In this document: in pieces, positions 46,684 to 54,975 of the stretch
How positions within the stretch are numbered: the stretch's first letter is position 1
How the letters are laid out: every line of letters begins with the position of its first letter
Assembly: GCF_001556045.1 (NCBI RefSeq)
Contig: NZ_LSIC01000061.1
Location: 1-64,000 of the forward strand
Length of the DNA stretch: 64,000 bases
Source: Bradyrhizobium sp. CCH5-F6
Lineage (GTDB): Bacteria; Pseudomonadota; Alphaproteobacteria; Rhizobiales; Xanthobacteraceae
Direction of reading: 5' to 3'
Notes under the pieces: model-generated
Databases searched by the model: none
What the model was told of the DNA's origin: nothing
The model's input: the letters and a program-made list of their open reading frames with translations, nothing else
Translations under genes and position numbers: made by a program

Positions 46684-46989
46684 TCAGCCTCGCGCCTTGT
46701 GAAGAAGGGCACCGTTGTGAGCCGGTGGCGAGGACGTCGAGCGTCTTCGCGCATGGAAGTTCGGCTCGGACGATGGCACGACCGGCGGACTATCCGGGTA
46801 TGCATTGACCGCGATTTCGACCACGTCCTTCGACCGCTTTCGCAGGCGGTAGAACGTGAGCTCCTGATCGAGCATGGGGCAGCGGAAATGGACGACGGCG
46901 GTGTCCGGCAGGCGGCAAAGCTCGTCGATGAGTTCGCCAACTGTAATGATCGGGGGATGGTCGACTGCTTTGTGGTGACCCTTGCTCAT
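46684..46989 (-). CDS. Small protein of unknown function
   Basis: 101 residues: a compact N-terminal part (PPIITVGELIDELCRLPDTAVVHFRCPMLDQELTFYRLRKRS) then a Pro/Ser-rich tail. AAGGAG at -9 of the ATG on the minus strand supports real expression. No family recognised. The strand is opposite to tetR and the same as the following two-component genes. Confidence 0.65.
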   Translation of the reverse strand: MSKGHHKAVDHPPIITVGELIDELCRLPDTAVVHFRCPMLDQELTFYRLRKRSKDVVEIAVNAYPDSPPVVPSSEPNFHARRRSTSSPPAHNGALLHKARG

Positions 46990-47096
46990 GACCTTTTACT
47001 CCTTCACTGCCGTACTAACCGGCGCCGGATCGGCTCCGTTCCAATCAGGTTCAGCAGGTTGAGGGGCAGGGACGAGGCAGTGCGGCAGTCTTGCTG

Positions 47097-47750
47097 CTAG
47101 ATCCTCGTCAGGCCGCTCGTCGCAGCGAGCCGCACGAGCTGCGCATCGGTGCGCGCCCCGGTCTTCGATTTGATCAGATAGTGGTAGTTCTGAACAGTCT
47201 TCACGCTGAGATTGAGATGCGCGGCGATCTGCTCGGTCGTGGCGCCGCCGGCGAACTGGCGCAGGATCTCGATCTCGCGCTCGCCCAGTTGATCGAGCGC
47301 CGAGCCTGCCGGCGACAGACTGTCCTCTGCCAGAATATGCGCGATGTCATCGCTCATGGCACGCTCGCCGCGCGCCACGCTGCGGATGGCGCGCACCACG
47401 GCCGACGGCTCGCTACTCTTGGTGACGAAGCCGCTGGCGCCGGCGCCGAAGGCGGCTTTCACCAGCACGGCCTCGTTGTGCATGGTGAAGACGAGAATGC
47501 GCGCCCGCGGATTGCGCGCGCGGATGTTGCGGATCGCCTCCAGGCCGCTCGCGCCCGGCATCGAGATGTCGAGCACGACGACGTCGGGATCATGCGTCTT
47601 GAACGCGCCGTAGGCGTCCGCGGCATTGTCGGCTTCCGCCACGACATGCAGATCGCCCTGGCTCTCCAGCACGCGCCGGTAGCCCTGCCGCACGATCGGG
47701 TGGTCGTCGACCAGCAGCACCGAAATCCCTGTTGCCGCAATCTCGCTCAT
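47097..47750 (-). CDS. NarL/FixJ-family response regulator
   Basis: 217 residues. Receiver with phospho-acceptor Asp61 (VVVLDISMPG), then LuxR-type helix-turn-helix LGEREIEILRQFAGGATTEQIAAHLNLSVKTVQNYHYLIKSK. Its start is 7 nt after the histidine kinase stop, so the two are co-transcribed. The target genes are not evident. Confidence 0.95.
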   Translation of the reverse strand: MSEIAATGISVLLVDDHPIVRQGYRRVLESQGDLHVVAEADNAADAYGAFKTHDPDVVVLDISMPGASGLEAIRNIRARNPRARILVFTMHNEAVLVKAAFGAGASGFVTKSSEPSAVVRAIRSVARGERAMSDDIAHILAEDSLSPAGSALDQLGEREIEILRQFAGGATTEQIAAHLNLSVKTVQNYHYLIKSKTGARTDAQLVRLAATSGLTRI

Positions 47751-47757
47751 GCCGGCC

Positions 47758-49128
47758 TCACGCCGCGAGCGGGATGGTGGCGGCGACGCTGAGGCCGCCG
47801 GTCGCAGGCAGGATCGACAGCGATCCACCGGCTGCCGCGACGCGCTCGCGGATGCCGGTGAGGCCGAAACCGGCCGATCGCGCGACGCGTTCCGCATCGC
47901 CGCCGCCGTCGTCCTCGACACGGATCAGGAGCGTGTCATCGTCGCCGGCCTGCCGTTCGACCCGCAACGAAATCTCGCTGGCCGCGCTGTGGCGGAGCGC
48001 GTTGGTCAGGCATTCCTGGGCCACGCGATAGGCGGTGGTGGCCGCCGGGCCCCTGATGTCGGTGAGGTCGCCTCTGAGGTCGAGCTGGATCGTCGGCCGC
48101 GCCGCGCTCTGCGAGCGCCAGCTGTCGACGAGATTGACGAGGCTCGCCTCGAGCCCAAGCTCCTCGGGCAGGGGATTGCGCAGCCGCTTCAGCGCATCGC
48201 GGAGCGAGGCCATCAGATGATGGGTGGCCTGCGAGATCATTCGCGCATCCTGCGCGCTGCCTTTGTCCCTGTCGTCCTTCGCGCTCGCGGTCTCGATGGT
48301 GTTGGCGAAGGCGAGGATGGCGGAGAGGTTCTGTCCGAACTCGTCGTGCAGCTCGCGGGCGAGCGCGCGCCGCTCGTCGTCGCGAATCTCGATCAGGCGC
48401 CGCGTCAGTGCCGCGCGCTGCTCGGTCGCTTCCTCCAGCCGGCCGCCGAGCGCATCGACGGCGTTGCCGATCATCGCAAGCTCCATCGAACGGAAACGCG
48501 GCAGCTTGGTGCGATACTGGCCGCGCGCCATGCGTTGCAGCGCGGTGACGATGGTGCGCGCCGGCGCCAAAGCGTGCGCGATCGCGAGCGACGCCAGCAG
48601 GGCGATCGCCGCCGCCATCAGCAGCGCCACGTCGACGACGTTGAGGATGTACTCCCAGGCCAGCGAGATTGCGGCGGCGGCATCCGGTGTTGCGACCACC
48701 GTGCCGGCAGATGCAGCACGCGGGCTGACCGGTCGCACCACTTCGGCGTGTCTGCCGAGAAAGATCGGCACGATCGCTGCAAACCAGCGCGGCGGTGTCT
48801 TGCCGAGCCCCTCGCTCTGGCCACAAAGCGGCTTTTCGAACGCCGTGGACGGCTGGAACTCGACGCAAACGCCGGGCGAAATCAGCTTCACCGTCTCCAG
48901 CGAACGCCAGTCTGGAACCGGCAAGAGATGCTCCCGCGCTCTGCTGCTCCGCAACAAGAGTTCACGCCAGTACAGCGCCTGGAGCGCCTGGGCGACCCGC
49001 TGCGCCGAGGCCGCAGTCGCCCGATCGACGCTGCGATAAGCATCGAACGTGGCCCACACGGTTGCGGCTCCAAGACAGAGCACGACGATGAGCAGCAGAC
49101 GGGCGACGAGCTGAAGCACGAGGCGCAT
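47758..49128 (-). CDS. Sensor histidine kinase (HisKA_3 type)
   Basis: 456 residues. TM1 at about 5-27, a periplasmic loop (28-160) with two cysteines (88 and 102), TM2 at about 164-188, HAMP-like linker, then DHp with phospho-His261 (RDDERRALARELHDEFGQNLSA) and a NarX-type ATPase (VAQECLTNALRHS, FGLTGIRERVAAAGG). It pairs with the adjacent NarL-type regulator. The start MRLVLQLVARLL is preceded by a GGGGTGA. Confidence 0.93.
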   Translation of the reverse strand: MRLVLQLVARLLLIVVLCLGAATVWATFDAYRSVDRATAASAQRVAQALQALYWRELLLRSSRAREHLLPVPDWRSLETVKLISPGVCVEFQPSTAFEKPLCGQSEGLGKTPPRWFAAIVPIFLGRHAEVVRPVSPRAASAGTVVATPDAAAAISLAWEYILNVVDVALLMAAAIALLASLAIAHALAPARTIVTALQRMARGQYRTKLPRFRSMELAMIGNAVDALGGRLEEATEQRAALTRRLIEIRDDERRALARELHDEFGQNLSAILAFANTIETASAKDDRDKGSAQDARMISQATHHLMASLRDALKRLRNPLPEELGLEASLVNLVDSWRSQSAARPTIQLDLRGDLTDIRGPAATTAYRVAQECLTNALRHSAASEISLRVERQAGDDDTLLIRVEDDGGGDAERVARSAGFGLTGIRERVAAAGGSLSILPATGGLSVAATIPLAA

Positions 49129-49324
49129 GCGATCACCCCCAACGTTTGATAAGCTCAGCCTAACAACGCCGCTGCGCCTTGCCAATTGCAGGGTGGGCCA
49201 GGATTGCGGCTCGGGCAAATTTCCCAGTCCGGATTGGGCATGGCTCTTTGGACCAGGCGCGGCGGCTTTGATCTAATCGGCGGGACGTTGCAGGCCTCTG
49301 CTTGCAGTCCAGGAGCGGTGCAGC

Positions 49325-50095
49325 ATGAGTTCGATCACGATTGGACCGACCGCGGGGACTGCGACCGACCCGTCCGAGCGCAGTGCGCTCCTGTTCTGGA
49401 TGATCTTCACCGGGCTCTCGATCTTTGCCGTGGTGCTGCTGTGGCGCTTCGGCCTCATCCACCTGATGCTGACCTCGGACCGGACCTACATTTCCAGCGT
49501 GATCGCGCTGCTTTACGTCCTCACCTGCGGCCATTGCTTCCTGCGCACGCGGGCGATTGCGCGTGAAGGCGCAGCAGCGCGGCGCTGCCGCGAGGTGCTG
49601 GCGGCGCCGGACGGCAGCAAGGCGCTGGATGCGAGCGCGGCGGCGCTGCCGCGCGGCCTCGTGCGCGACCACATCCAGAGCCTGGTGACGAAAGCCGCGG
49701 CGCAGGACTACCGCCGGGTCGACCAGACGCTGCTGTTGCGAAATCTCGCCGATCGCTTGCGCGGCTCCAATGGCTTCGGTGCTTTCGTCTCGGACACGCT
49801 GATGAAGCTCGGTCTGCTCGGCACCATCATCGGCTTCATCATCATGCTGGCGCCGATCGCGGGGCTGGATGCCGCCGACAAGGTCGCGATGCGGTCCTCG
49901 ATGGGCCTGATGAGCGACGGCATGGCGGTCGCGATGTACACGACGCTCGCCGGCCTCGTCGGCTCGATCCTGGTCCGCATCCAGTACTACATGCTGGACG
50001 CCGCGACGCAGCGGGTATTCTCGGATGCGGTGGTGCTGACGGAAACCCATGTGACGCCGGTACTGGAGCGCAAGGGTTCCGGTGCGCCGCGATGA
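49325..50095 (+). CDS. MotA/TolQ/ExbB-family proton channel protein
   Basis: 256 residues with four membrane helices: about 21-45, 52-73, 161-180 and 201-220. The hallmark LGLLGTIIGFI at the start of helix 3 and the polar Thr pair in helix 4 (AVAMYTTLAGLVGS) are those of proton-conducting TolQ/MotA/ExbB channels. A long cytoplasmic loop (74-160) links helices 2 and 3. Its stop overlaps the next gene's ATG by 4 nt, so it works with the following two membrane proteins. Confidence 0.9.
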   Translation: MSSITIGPTAGTATDPSERSALLFWMIFTGLSIFAVVLLWRFGLIHLMLTSDRTYISSVIALLYVLTCGHCFLRTRAIAREGAAARRCREVLAAPDGSKALDASAAALPRGLVRDHIQSLVTKAAAQDYRRVDQTLLLRNLADRLRGSNGFGAFVSDTLMKLGLLGTIIGFIIMLAPIAGLDAADKVAMRSSMGLMSDGMAVAMYTTLAGLVGSILVRIQYYMLDAATQRVFSDAVVLTETHVTPVLERKGSGAPR

Positions 50096-50763
50096 TGGAT
50101 GATTACGGTCTTTATCCGCGCGAGGAGCCGTTCGATCCGCTCGGCGTGATGCTGTTCAAGGCGCTCCAGGTGATCGCGTTCCTGTTCTTCCTGGCGCTGC
50201 TTGCGGTCGCGCCGGACGCCAAGGAGGGCAAGATCGACTCCAAGGCGGAGTTCATCATCACGATGGACTGGCCGGACAATCATCCGGACGACCTCGACCT
50301 CTTCGTGCAGGATCCCGCCGGCAACATTGCGTGGTATCGCCACCGGGAGGCCGGCTTCCTGACGCTCGACCGCGACGACCGCGGCGGAGCCAATGACTTC
50401 ATCATAGTCAACGGCAAGAAGATCGCCTCGCCGATCCGCGAGGAGATCGTCACCGTGCGCGGCATCCTCGCCGGCGAATACACCGTCAACGTCTCGCATT
50501 TCCAGGCCACCACCGGCGAGCCGGTGACGGCCAGTGTGAAGGTGCAGAAGCTCAATCCGACCGCGCAGGTGATCTTCGACAACAAGTTCGTGCTCGACCA
50601 CACCGGTGACGAGAAGACCGCGGTACGGTTCCGGCTCGATACCGAGGGCAAGGTCATCAATGTCGACCAGCGGCCGAAATCGTTGATGGAGACGTTCCGC
50701 AACGTGCGCGCCAACGGAGCCGATATCGATCCCAAGACCGGCGTGAGGATGCGCCGTGAGTAG
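50092..50763 (+). CDS. ExbD/TolR-position membrane protein with periplasmic beta domain
   Basis: 223 residues. One membrane helix at about 18-42 (GVMLFKALQVIAFLFFLALLAVAP), then a periplasmic domain with MDWPDNHPDDLDLFVQDPAGN and EYTVNVSHFQATTGEPVTASVKV. The Asp-rich DxDLFVQDPxG segment resembles YfaP/DUF2135-like or calcium-bound beta domains. In position it replaces ExbD/TolR, but the sequence is not that of ExbD. Translationally coupled to the channel gene before and overlapping the next by 8 nt. Function unknown. Confidence 0.78.
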   Translation: MMDDYGLYPREEPFDPLGVMLFKALQVIAFLFFLALLAVAPDAKEGKIDSKAEFIITMDWPDNHPDDLDLFVQDPAGNIAWYRHREAGFLTLDRDDRGGANDFIIVNGKKIASPIREEIVTVRGILAGEYTVNVSHFQATTGEPVTASVKVQKLNPTAQVIFDNKFVLDHTGDEKTAVRFRLDTEGKVINVDQRPKSLMETFRNVRANGADIDPKTGVRMRRE

Positions 50764-51361
50764 TCTGCAAACGGTCATCCTCAGCCTCTCGGTCGCCTAC
50801 GCCGTCATCGGCGCGCTTCTTCTGGTCGTGCTGGTCTATGCGCGGCTGCACTGGTCATTGAAGGCGGTCGCCGTGGTCGTAACCAGCGGCTTCTATGTCG
50901 TCAGCTTCACGGAGATGCGCGGGCTGCTGGGCTGGGCCAGCTCCGACCGGATGCCGACCGCCTTCAAGCTGCTCCAGGCCCGCATCGTCGAGCCGCATTC
51001 GCTGGAGGGCGATCCCGGCTCGATCTATCTCTGGGTCGAGGCGCTGGATGAGGACAATCGCCCCAGCGGCATCCCCCGCGCCTTCCGGGTGCCGTACGAC
51101 GACAGGCTGGCCGACAAGACCCATGCGGCGCAGAACGAGATCGCGGCCGGTCATCCGCAAGGCGGGCGCGCCGCGGATTTCGGCGGCGGCGACGGCAGCC
51201 TGATCGACATGGTCAGGGAATATGTCACGCCGAAGACGATCCTCGAGACCAGCGGCGGCGATTCCTCGACCGGCGAATTCAATGCACCGCCGGCCGGTGC
51301 GCAGGGCGCCGTGTTCACCCCGCTGCCGCCGCCCCGGATGCCGCCCAAGGACGAGCAGTAG
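50756..51361 (+). CDS. Membrane protein of unknown function
   Basis: 201 residues, GTG start. Two N-terminal helices (TVILSLSVAYAVIGALLLVVLVYARL and AVAVVVTSGFYVVSF), then a soluble tail with GDPGSIYLWVEALDEDNRPSGIPRAFRVPYDD and a Pro/Gly-rich C terminus. No family recognised. It overlaps the previous gene by 8 nt and completes a three-gene membrane operon. Confidence 0.75.
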   Translation: MSSLQTVILSLSVAYAVIGALLLVVLVYARLHWSLKAVAVVVTSGFYVVSFTEMRGLLGWASSDRMPTAFKLLQARIVEPHSLEGDPGSIYLWVEALDEDNRPSGIPRAFRVPYDDRLADKTHAAQNEIAAGHPQGGRAADFGGGDGSLIDMVREYVTPKTILETSGGDSSTGEFNAPPAGAQGAVFTPLPPPRMPPKDEQ

Positions 51362-51477
51362 GACCTTCACCATCCTGGCAGCGGCGCGCTGGAAAACCGG
51401 CTCGGGCTGAAGCATTGTCTTGACGTCCCTCAATTTGGCCTTATCGGCCTTCGATAAAATCGGAGGGTGGAGGATGC

Positions 51478-52218
51478 GTGCTGCTAGCTGTCTTTTCGGA
51501 TATCCATGGCAACCGGCAGGCGTTCGAGGCTTGCCTGAAGATCGCGCGTGAGAGGGGCGCGGAGCGCTTCGTCCTGCTCGGCGATTTCGTCGGTTATGGC
51601 GCCGATCCGGAATGGGTTGTGGACACCGCAATGGAGCTCGTTGCGCAGGGCGCCATCGCCGTGCGGGGCAACCACGATCAGGCGGTCAATTCCTCGGCCG
51701 AGACCATGAATGCGGAGGCGCAGGTCGCGATCGAATGGACCCGCGGCCGGCTCGACATCGCGCAGCGGCGTTTCCTGGCTGAATTGCCCATGATGGTGGA
51801 GGACGACGGCCGTCTGTTCGTGCATTCGGAGGCCTCCAGCCCGCAGCGCTGGCACTACGTCCGGTCGACGGCGGAGGCCGCCAAGAGCCTGATCGCGACA
51901 CAGGCCCATGTCACCTTTTGCGGCCATATCCACAGGCCAGCGCTCTATTCGATGTCGGTGACGGCGAAGATGACGAGCTTCGTGCCGAAGACCGACGTCC
52001 CCGTGCAACTCCTGCGCGGGCGGCAATGGCTGGCCGTGCTCGGCTCGGTCGGCCAGCCCCGCGACGGCGATCCGTCCGCGTCCTTCGTGCTGTTCGACAC
52101 GGTCTCCTGCCAGATCACCTATTGCCGCGCGCCCTATGACGTCGCGACCGCGGCTGGCAGGATCCGCGATAACGGCCTGCCCCATTGGCTGGCCGACCGT
52201 CTGTCTCAGGGGCGCTGA
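51478..52218 (+). CDS. Calcineurin-like metallophosphoesterase
   Basis: 246 residues, GTG start preceded by a GGAGG-like run. The metal-binding motifs DIHGN, GDFVGYGADP, GNHD and GHIHRP are all present. It ends 5 nt before the kinase-Usp gene. This is the phosphatase class often paired with bacterial Ser/Thr kinases, so it may reverse the kinase's phosphorylation. Confidence 0.9.
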   Translation: MLLAVFSDIHGNRQAFEACLKIARERGAERFVLLGDFVGYGADPEWVVDTAMELVAQGAIAVRGNHDQAVNSSAETMNAEAQVAIEWTRGRLDIAQRRFLAELPMMVEDDGRLFVHSEASSPQRWHYVRSTAEAAKSLIATQAHVTFCGHIHRPALYSMSVTAKMTSFVPKTDVPVQLLRGRQWLAVLGSVGQPRDGDPSASFVLFDTVSCQITYCRAPYDVATAAGRIRDNGLPHWLADRLSQGR

Positions 52219-52223
52219 CGGCG

Positions 52224-53663
52224 ATGCCAAAACCCCTGGTCAAATCAGGCGCGGAGATCGACGGCTTCACCATCGGCGAATGCGTCCATGCCGGCGGCAT
52301 GGCGACGCTGTGGACCGTCACTCATCCCGGCATCGACGTGCCGCTGCTGATGAAGATCCCGCGGGTGTCGGAGGGTGAGGATCCCGCCGCGATCGTCTCC
52401 TTCGAGATGGAGATGATGATCCTGCCGCGGCTTGCGGGGCCGCACGTGCCGGCTTGCTTCGGCACCGGCGATTTCGCCCGCCAGGCCTATGTCGTGATCG
52501 AGCGCATCCCGGGCACGACGCTCTACAAGCGGCTGCCGGACCTGCCGCTGCCTTATGAGGAGGCGCGGCTGCTCGTGGCGAAGATCGCGACGGCGCTCGC
52601 CGATTTGCACCGGCAGAACGTGATCCACCACGACATCAAGCCGAGCAGCATCATGTTTCGCGACAGTGGCGAGGCCGTGCTGATCGATTACGGCCTGTCG
52701 CACCACGACCATCTGCCTGATCTGCTGCAGGAGGAGTTTCGCCTGCCTTACGGGACCGCGCCCTACATGGCGCCGGAGCGGCTGTTGGGCGTGCGAGACG
52801 ATCAGCGCAGCGACTTGTTCTCGCTCGGCGTGCTGCTCTATTTCTTCACGACGGGCGAGCGTCCGTTCGGCGAGGGGGAGACGTTGCGCGCGATGCGGCG
52901 CCGGCTATGGCGGGATCCCTATCCGCCGCGCTCATTGCGCGCCGACTATCCGCCCTGGCTCCAGGAGGTGGTGCTGCGCTGCCTCGAGATCGAGCCGGTG
53001 TGGCGCTATCCGACGGCCTCCCAGCTCGCCTTCGATCTCACCCATCCGGACCAGGTCAAGCTCACCACGCGCTCGGAGCGCGTCAAGCGCGACCCGCTCG
53101 GCGTCGCCTGGCGCCGCCGCTTCAACCAGGGTGTCATGGCGCCACGCGCGAAATCGGATGTCGCAGCCCAGATCGACTCCAGCCCGATCCTCGCCGTGGC
53201 GCTCGACACGGTGGAAGGCGCGCCGGAACTGAACGAGGCGCTGCGCGTCACCACCGAGCGCATTCTCGCCACGCTGCCGTCGGCGCGGCTCGCCTGTCTC
53301 AACGTTCTCAAGCTCAATCGCATCGCGATCGACCGGACGCTCGACGAGCAGGGTTCCAACAAGCATATCGACCGCCTGGTCGCACTCCGGCATTGGGCCA
53401 CGCCGCTCAAGCTGGACGAGAGCCGGTTGTCGGTTCATGTGCTGGAGGCCGTCGATCCCGCCGCAGCGATCCTCGAGTTCGCCGAGGTCAATCACGTCGA
53501 CCACGTCATCATCGGAGCACGGCAGAGCTCATTCAGGCGCACGCTGCTCGGCAGCGTCTCGGCCAAGGTGGCCTCTGAGGCGAGTTGCACCGTCACCGTG
53601 GTGCGGCCGCCGCGGATGGCGGGGGACGTCGGCGCGTCAGATGCCGGCGAGATGGCCGGTTAG
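52224..53663 (+). CDS. Ser/Thr protein kinase fused to a universal-stress-protein domain
   Basis: 479 residues from the ATG at 52224 (MPKPLVKSGAEIDGF). Kinase: Gly-loop at about 18-30, Lys44 (LLMKIP), catalytic HHD-IKPS with Asp137 and Lys139, metal motif DYG at 155-157 (DFG variant), APE at 183-185. The Arg of HRD is replaced by His, so it is a non-RD-type loop. C-terminal Usp domain at about 310-470 with nucleotide motif GARQSSFRRTLLGSVS. Both halves look intact. A stress-sensor kinase is the likely role. Confidence 0.9.
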   Translation: MPKPLVKSGAEIDGFTIGECVHAGGMATLWTVTHPGIDVPLLMKIPRVSEGEDPAAIVSFEMEMMILPRLAGPHVPACFGTGDFARQAYVVIERIPGTTLYKRLPDLPLPYEEARLLVAKIATALADLHRQNVIHHDIKPSSIMFRDSGEAVLIDYGLSHHDHLPDLLQEEFRLPYGTAPYMAPERLLGVRDDQRSDLFSLGVLLYFFTTGERPFGEGETLRAMRRRLWRDPYPPRSLRADYPPWLQEVVLRCLEIEPVWRYPTASQLAFDLTHPDQVKLTTRSERVKRDPLGVAWRRRFNQGVMAPRAKSDVAAQIDSSPILAVALDTVEGAPELNEALRVTTERILATLPSARLACLNVLKLNRIAIDRTLDEQGSNKHIDRLVALRHWATPLKLDESRLSVHVLEAVDPAAAILEFAEVNHVDHVIIGARQSSFRRTLLGSVSAKVASEASCTVTVVRPPRMAGDVGASDAGEMAG

Positions 53664-53698
53664 TCCGCCTGACGTCGTGGGGCGTCTTAAGCGGTGGA

Positions 53699-53890
53699 TC
53701 AGGCCGCGTGGGCGGAGTGGGCGGCGCGCTTGCGGCGGATGGGCCAGGAGAATTGCGGGCCGGGTTCGCCGTGATCGGCGCTGCCGCCGAAATACTGGAT
53801 GATCTCGCGGCAGGGCTCGCAATTGAACAGGTTACGCGACGCGGACGCCTTGGTCATTTCCTTCAGGCAGTTCGGGCAATGCGGTTTCAT
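53699..53890 (-). CDS. Small zinc-ribbon protein
   Basis: 63 residues: MKPHCPNCLKEMTKASASRNLFNCEPCREIIQYFGG. The two CxxC pairs (CPNC and CEPC) would bind one zinc. The tail is basic. Found downstream of the kinase, on the opposite strand. Role unknown. Confidence 0.8.
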   Translation of the reverse strand: MKPHCPNCLKEMTKASASRNLFNCEPCREIIQYFGGSADHGEPGPQFSWPIRRKRAAHSAHAA

Positions 53891-53915
53891 CAGTCTCGAG
53901 TCCAATCCAGAATCT

Positions 53916-54095
53916 TCAATGCCGGTTCGACGGCCGGAGCGGGTAGTCCAGGTCTGCCGTTTCACCTCCCGGATCGTTCCGCATCTCGCCTTCGGCAAGC
54001 TCGAGCCGACCGAAGAAATCCTCGAGGCTGGGATGCGGACGACGCGGGATGCGGCACCTGCGCTTCGGCTGACGCTTCACGAGCGCGAATTGCAC
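53916..54095 (-). CDS. Possible small basic protein
   Basis: Open frame of 59 residues from a GTG at 54095: QFALVKRQPKRRCRIPRRPH, then PSLEDFFGRLELAEGEMRND. Lies 4 nt after the stop of a small membrane protein, so translational coupling is possible, but the start lacks a ribosome-binding site. Weak support. Confidence 0.3.
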   Translation of the reverse strand: MQFALVKRQPKRRCRIPRRPHPSLEDFFGRLELAEGEMRNDPGGETADLDYPLRPSNRH

Positions 54096-54099
54096 GGTG

Positions 54100-54234
54100 T
54101 CAGATCCGGTTGCGACGGACGCTGCGCGACGAACGCGCCGGGACCTGCACCGGTCCGGCCGACGGGCCGAACAGAACAAACGCACTGCAACCAAGCCACA
54201 ACGCCACGCCAGTCCAGACCAGGGTCGTCGTCAT
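54100..54234 (-). CDS. Candidate 44-residue membrane protein
   Basis: ATG at 54234 gives MTTTLVWTGVALWLGCSAFV followed by LFGPSAGPVQV and a basic tail RSSRSVRRNRI. GGGAG sits 7 nt ahead on the minus strand. A single membrane helix with cytoplasmic basic tail is plausible. Not a known family. Confidence 0.45.
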   Translation of the reverse strand: MTTTLVWTGVALWLGCSAFVLFGPSAGPVQVPARSSRSVRRNRI

Positions 54235-54326
54235 GCTGTGCTCCCGTGAAAAACAGGCAACAACCACTAGCAGTGATTTGCGCGAATCAGGGAAGTCCGG
54301 AGGAGTACGGAATCAGGTGCAATTTT

Positions 54327-54932
54327 TCAGCGATTGCCCGCCGCGCCGCCCGGAGGCGCTCCAGTCTTTCGCGTGCGCGATCGCCGCACTTTTCCGGCGC
54401 GTGCGCCCTCGAGGATATCCCGGAGGCGCTGAGCGTTTCGAACACAGCGAAACCCGTAGCGGCCGGTGTAGTCGGTATCGGGCGAACGGGTCGATCGTCC
54501 CGACGCGAAGTTGAGGTGACCGGCGCCGCGGCCGATGTCGAGGATTTCGAACGCTGTGTCCATCGCCTGGAACGGCGTCTGGCTGACTGTCCGTCTGCCC
54601 CAGGCCGTTCGCAGGATCAGCGCGCGGCGATCGGTGATCACATAGAGCGTCTGCAGGTCATGCAGCAGCATCACAAGCGGAGCCGCAATCATCGCAACGC
54701 CAAGCATCACGAGAGGTTGGGCCGCTTGTTCGATCCAATCGTTCCTGACGGCGACGGCGGTCAGCAACAGCCAGGGAAAGCCGATCCACCACAGAAATCG
54801 CCACATGATCATTCGGGCGATGCCGTCGGGCTGGCCCTGCCAGACCACCTGCTCGCCGTCCTGCAAGGTCTCGGCGAGTAGGCGCCGCAAGCTTGCTAAG
54901 AAGAGAGTGGCACGGATCTCATCCATTCCCAT
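54327..54932 (-). CDS. PH-like-domain membrane protein
   Basis: 201 residues. Two close membrane helices (IMWRFLWWIGFPWLLLTAVAV and AAQPLVMLGVAMIAAPLVMLL) are followed by a bacterial PH-like domain: YVITDRRALILRTAWGRRTVSQTPF. A basic C terminus follows. Start at the double-Met MGMDEIRAT. Family unnamed to me; similar proteins sit in the inner membrane with an intracellular PH domain. Confidence 0.75.
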   Translation of the reverse strand: MGMDEIRATLFLASLRRLLAETLQDGEQVVWQGQPDGIARMIMWRFLWWIGFPWLLLTAVAVRNDWIEQAAQPLVMLGVAMIAAPLVMLLHDLQTLYVITDRRALILRTAWGRRTVSQTPFQAMDTAFEILDIGRGAGHLNFASGRSTRSPDTDYTGRYGFRCVRNAQRLRDILEGARAGKVRRSRTRKTGAPPGGAAGNR

Positions 54933-54975
54933 TGGTCGCCGCCGCCACAGGGCCGGTTCGGCGCTCGAATAAAGG

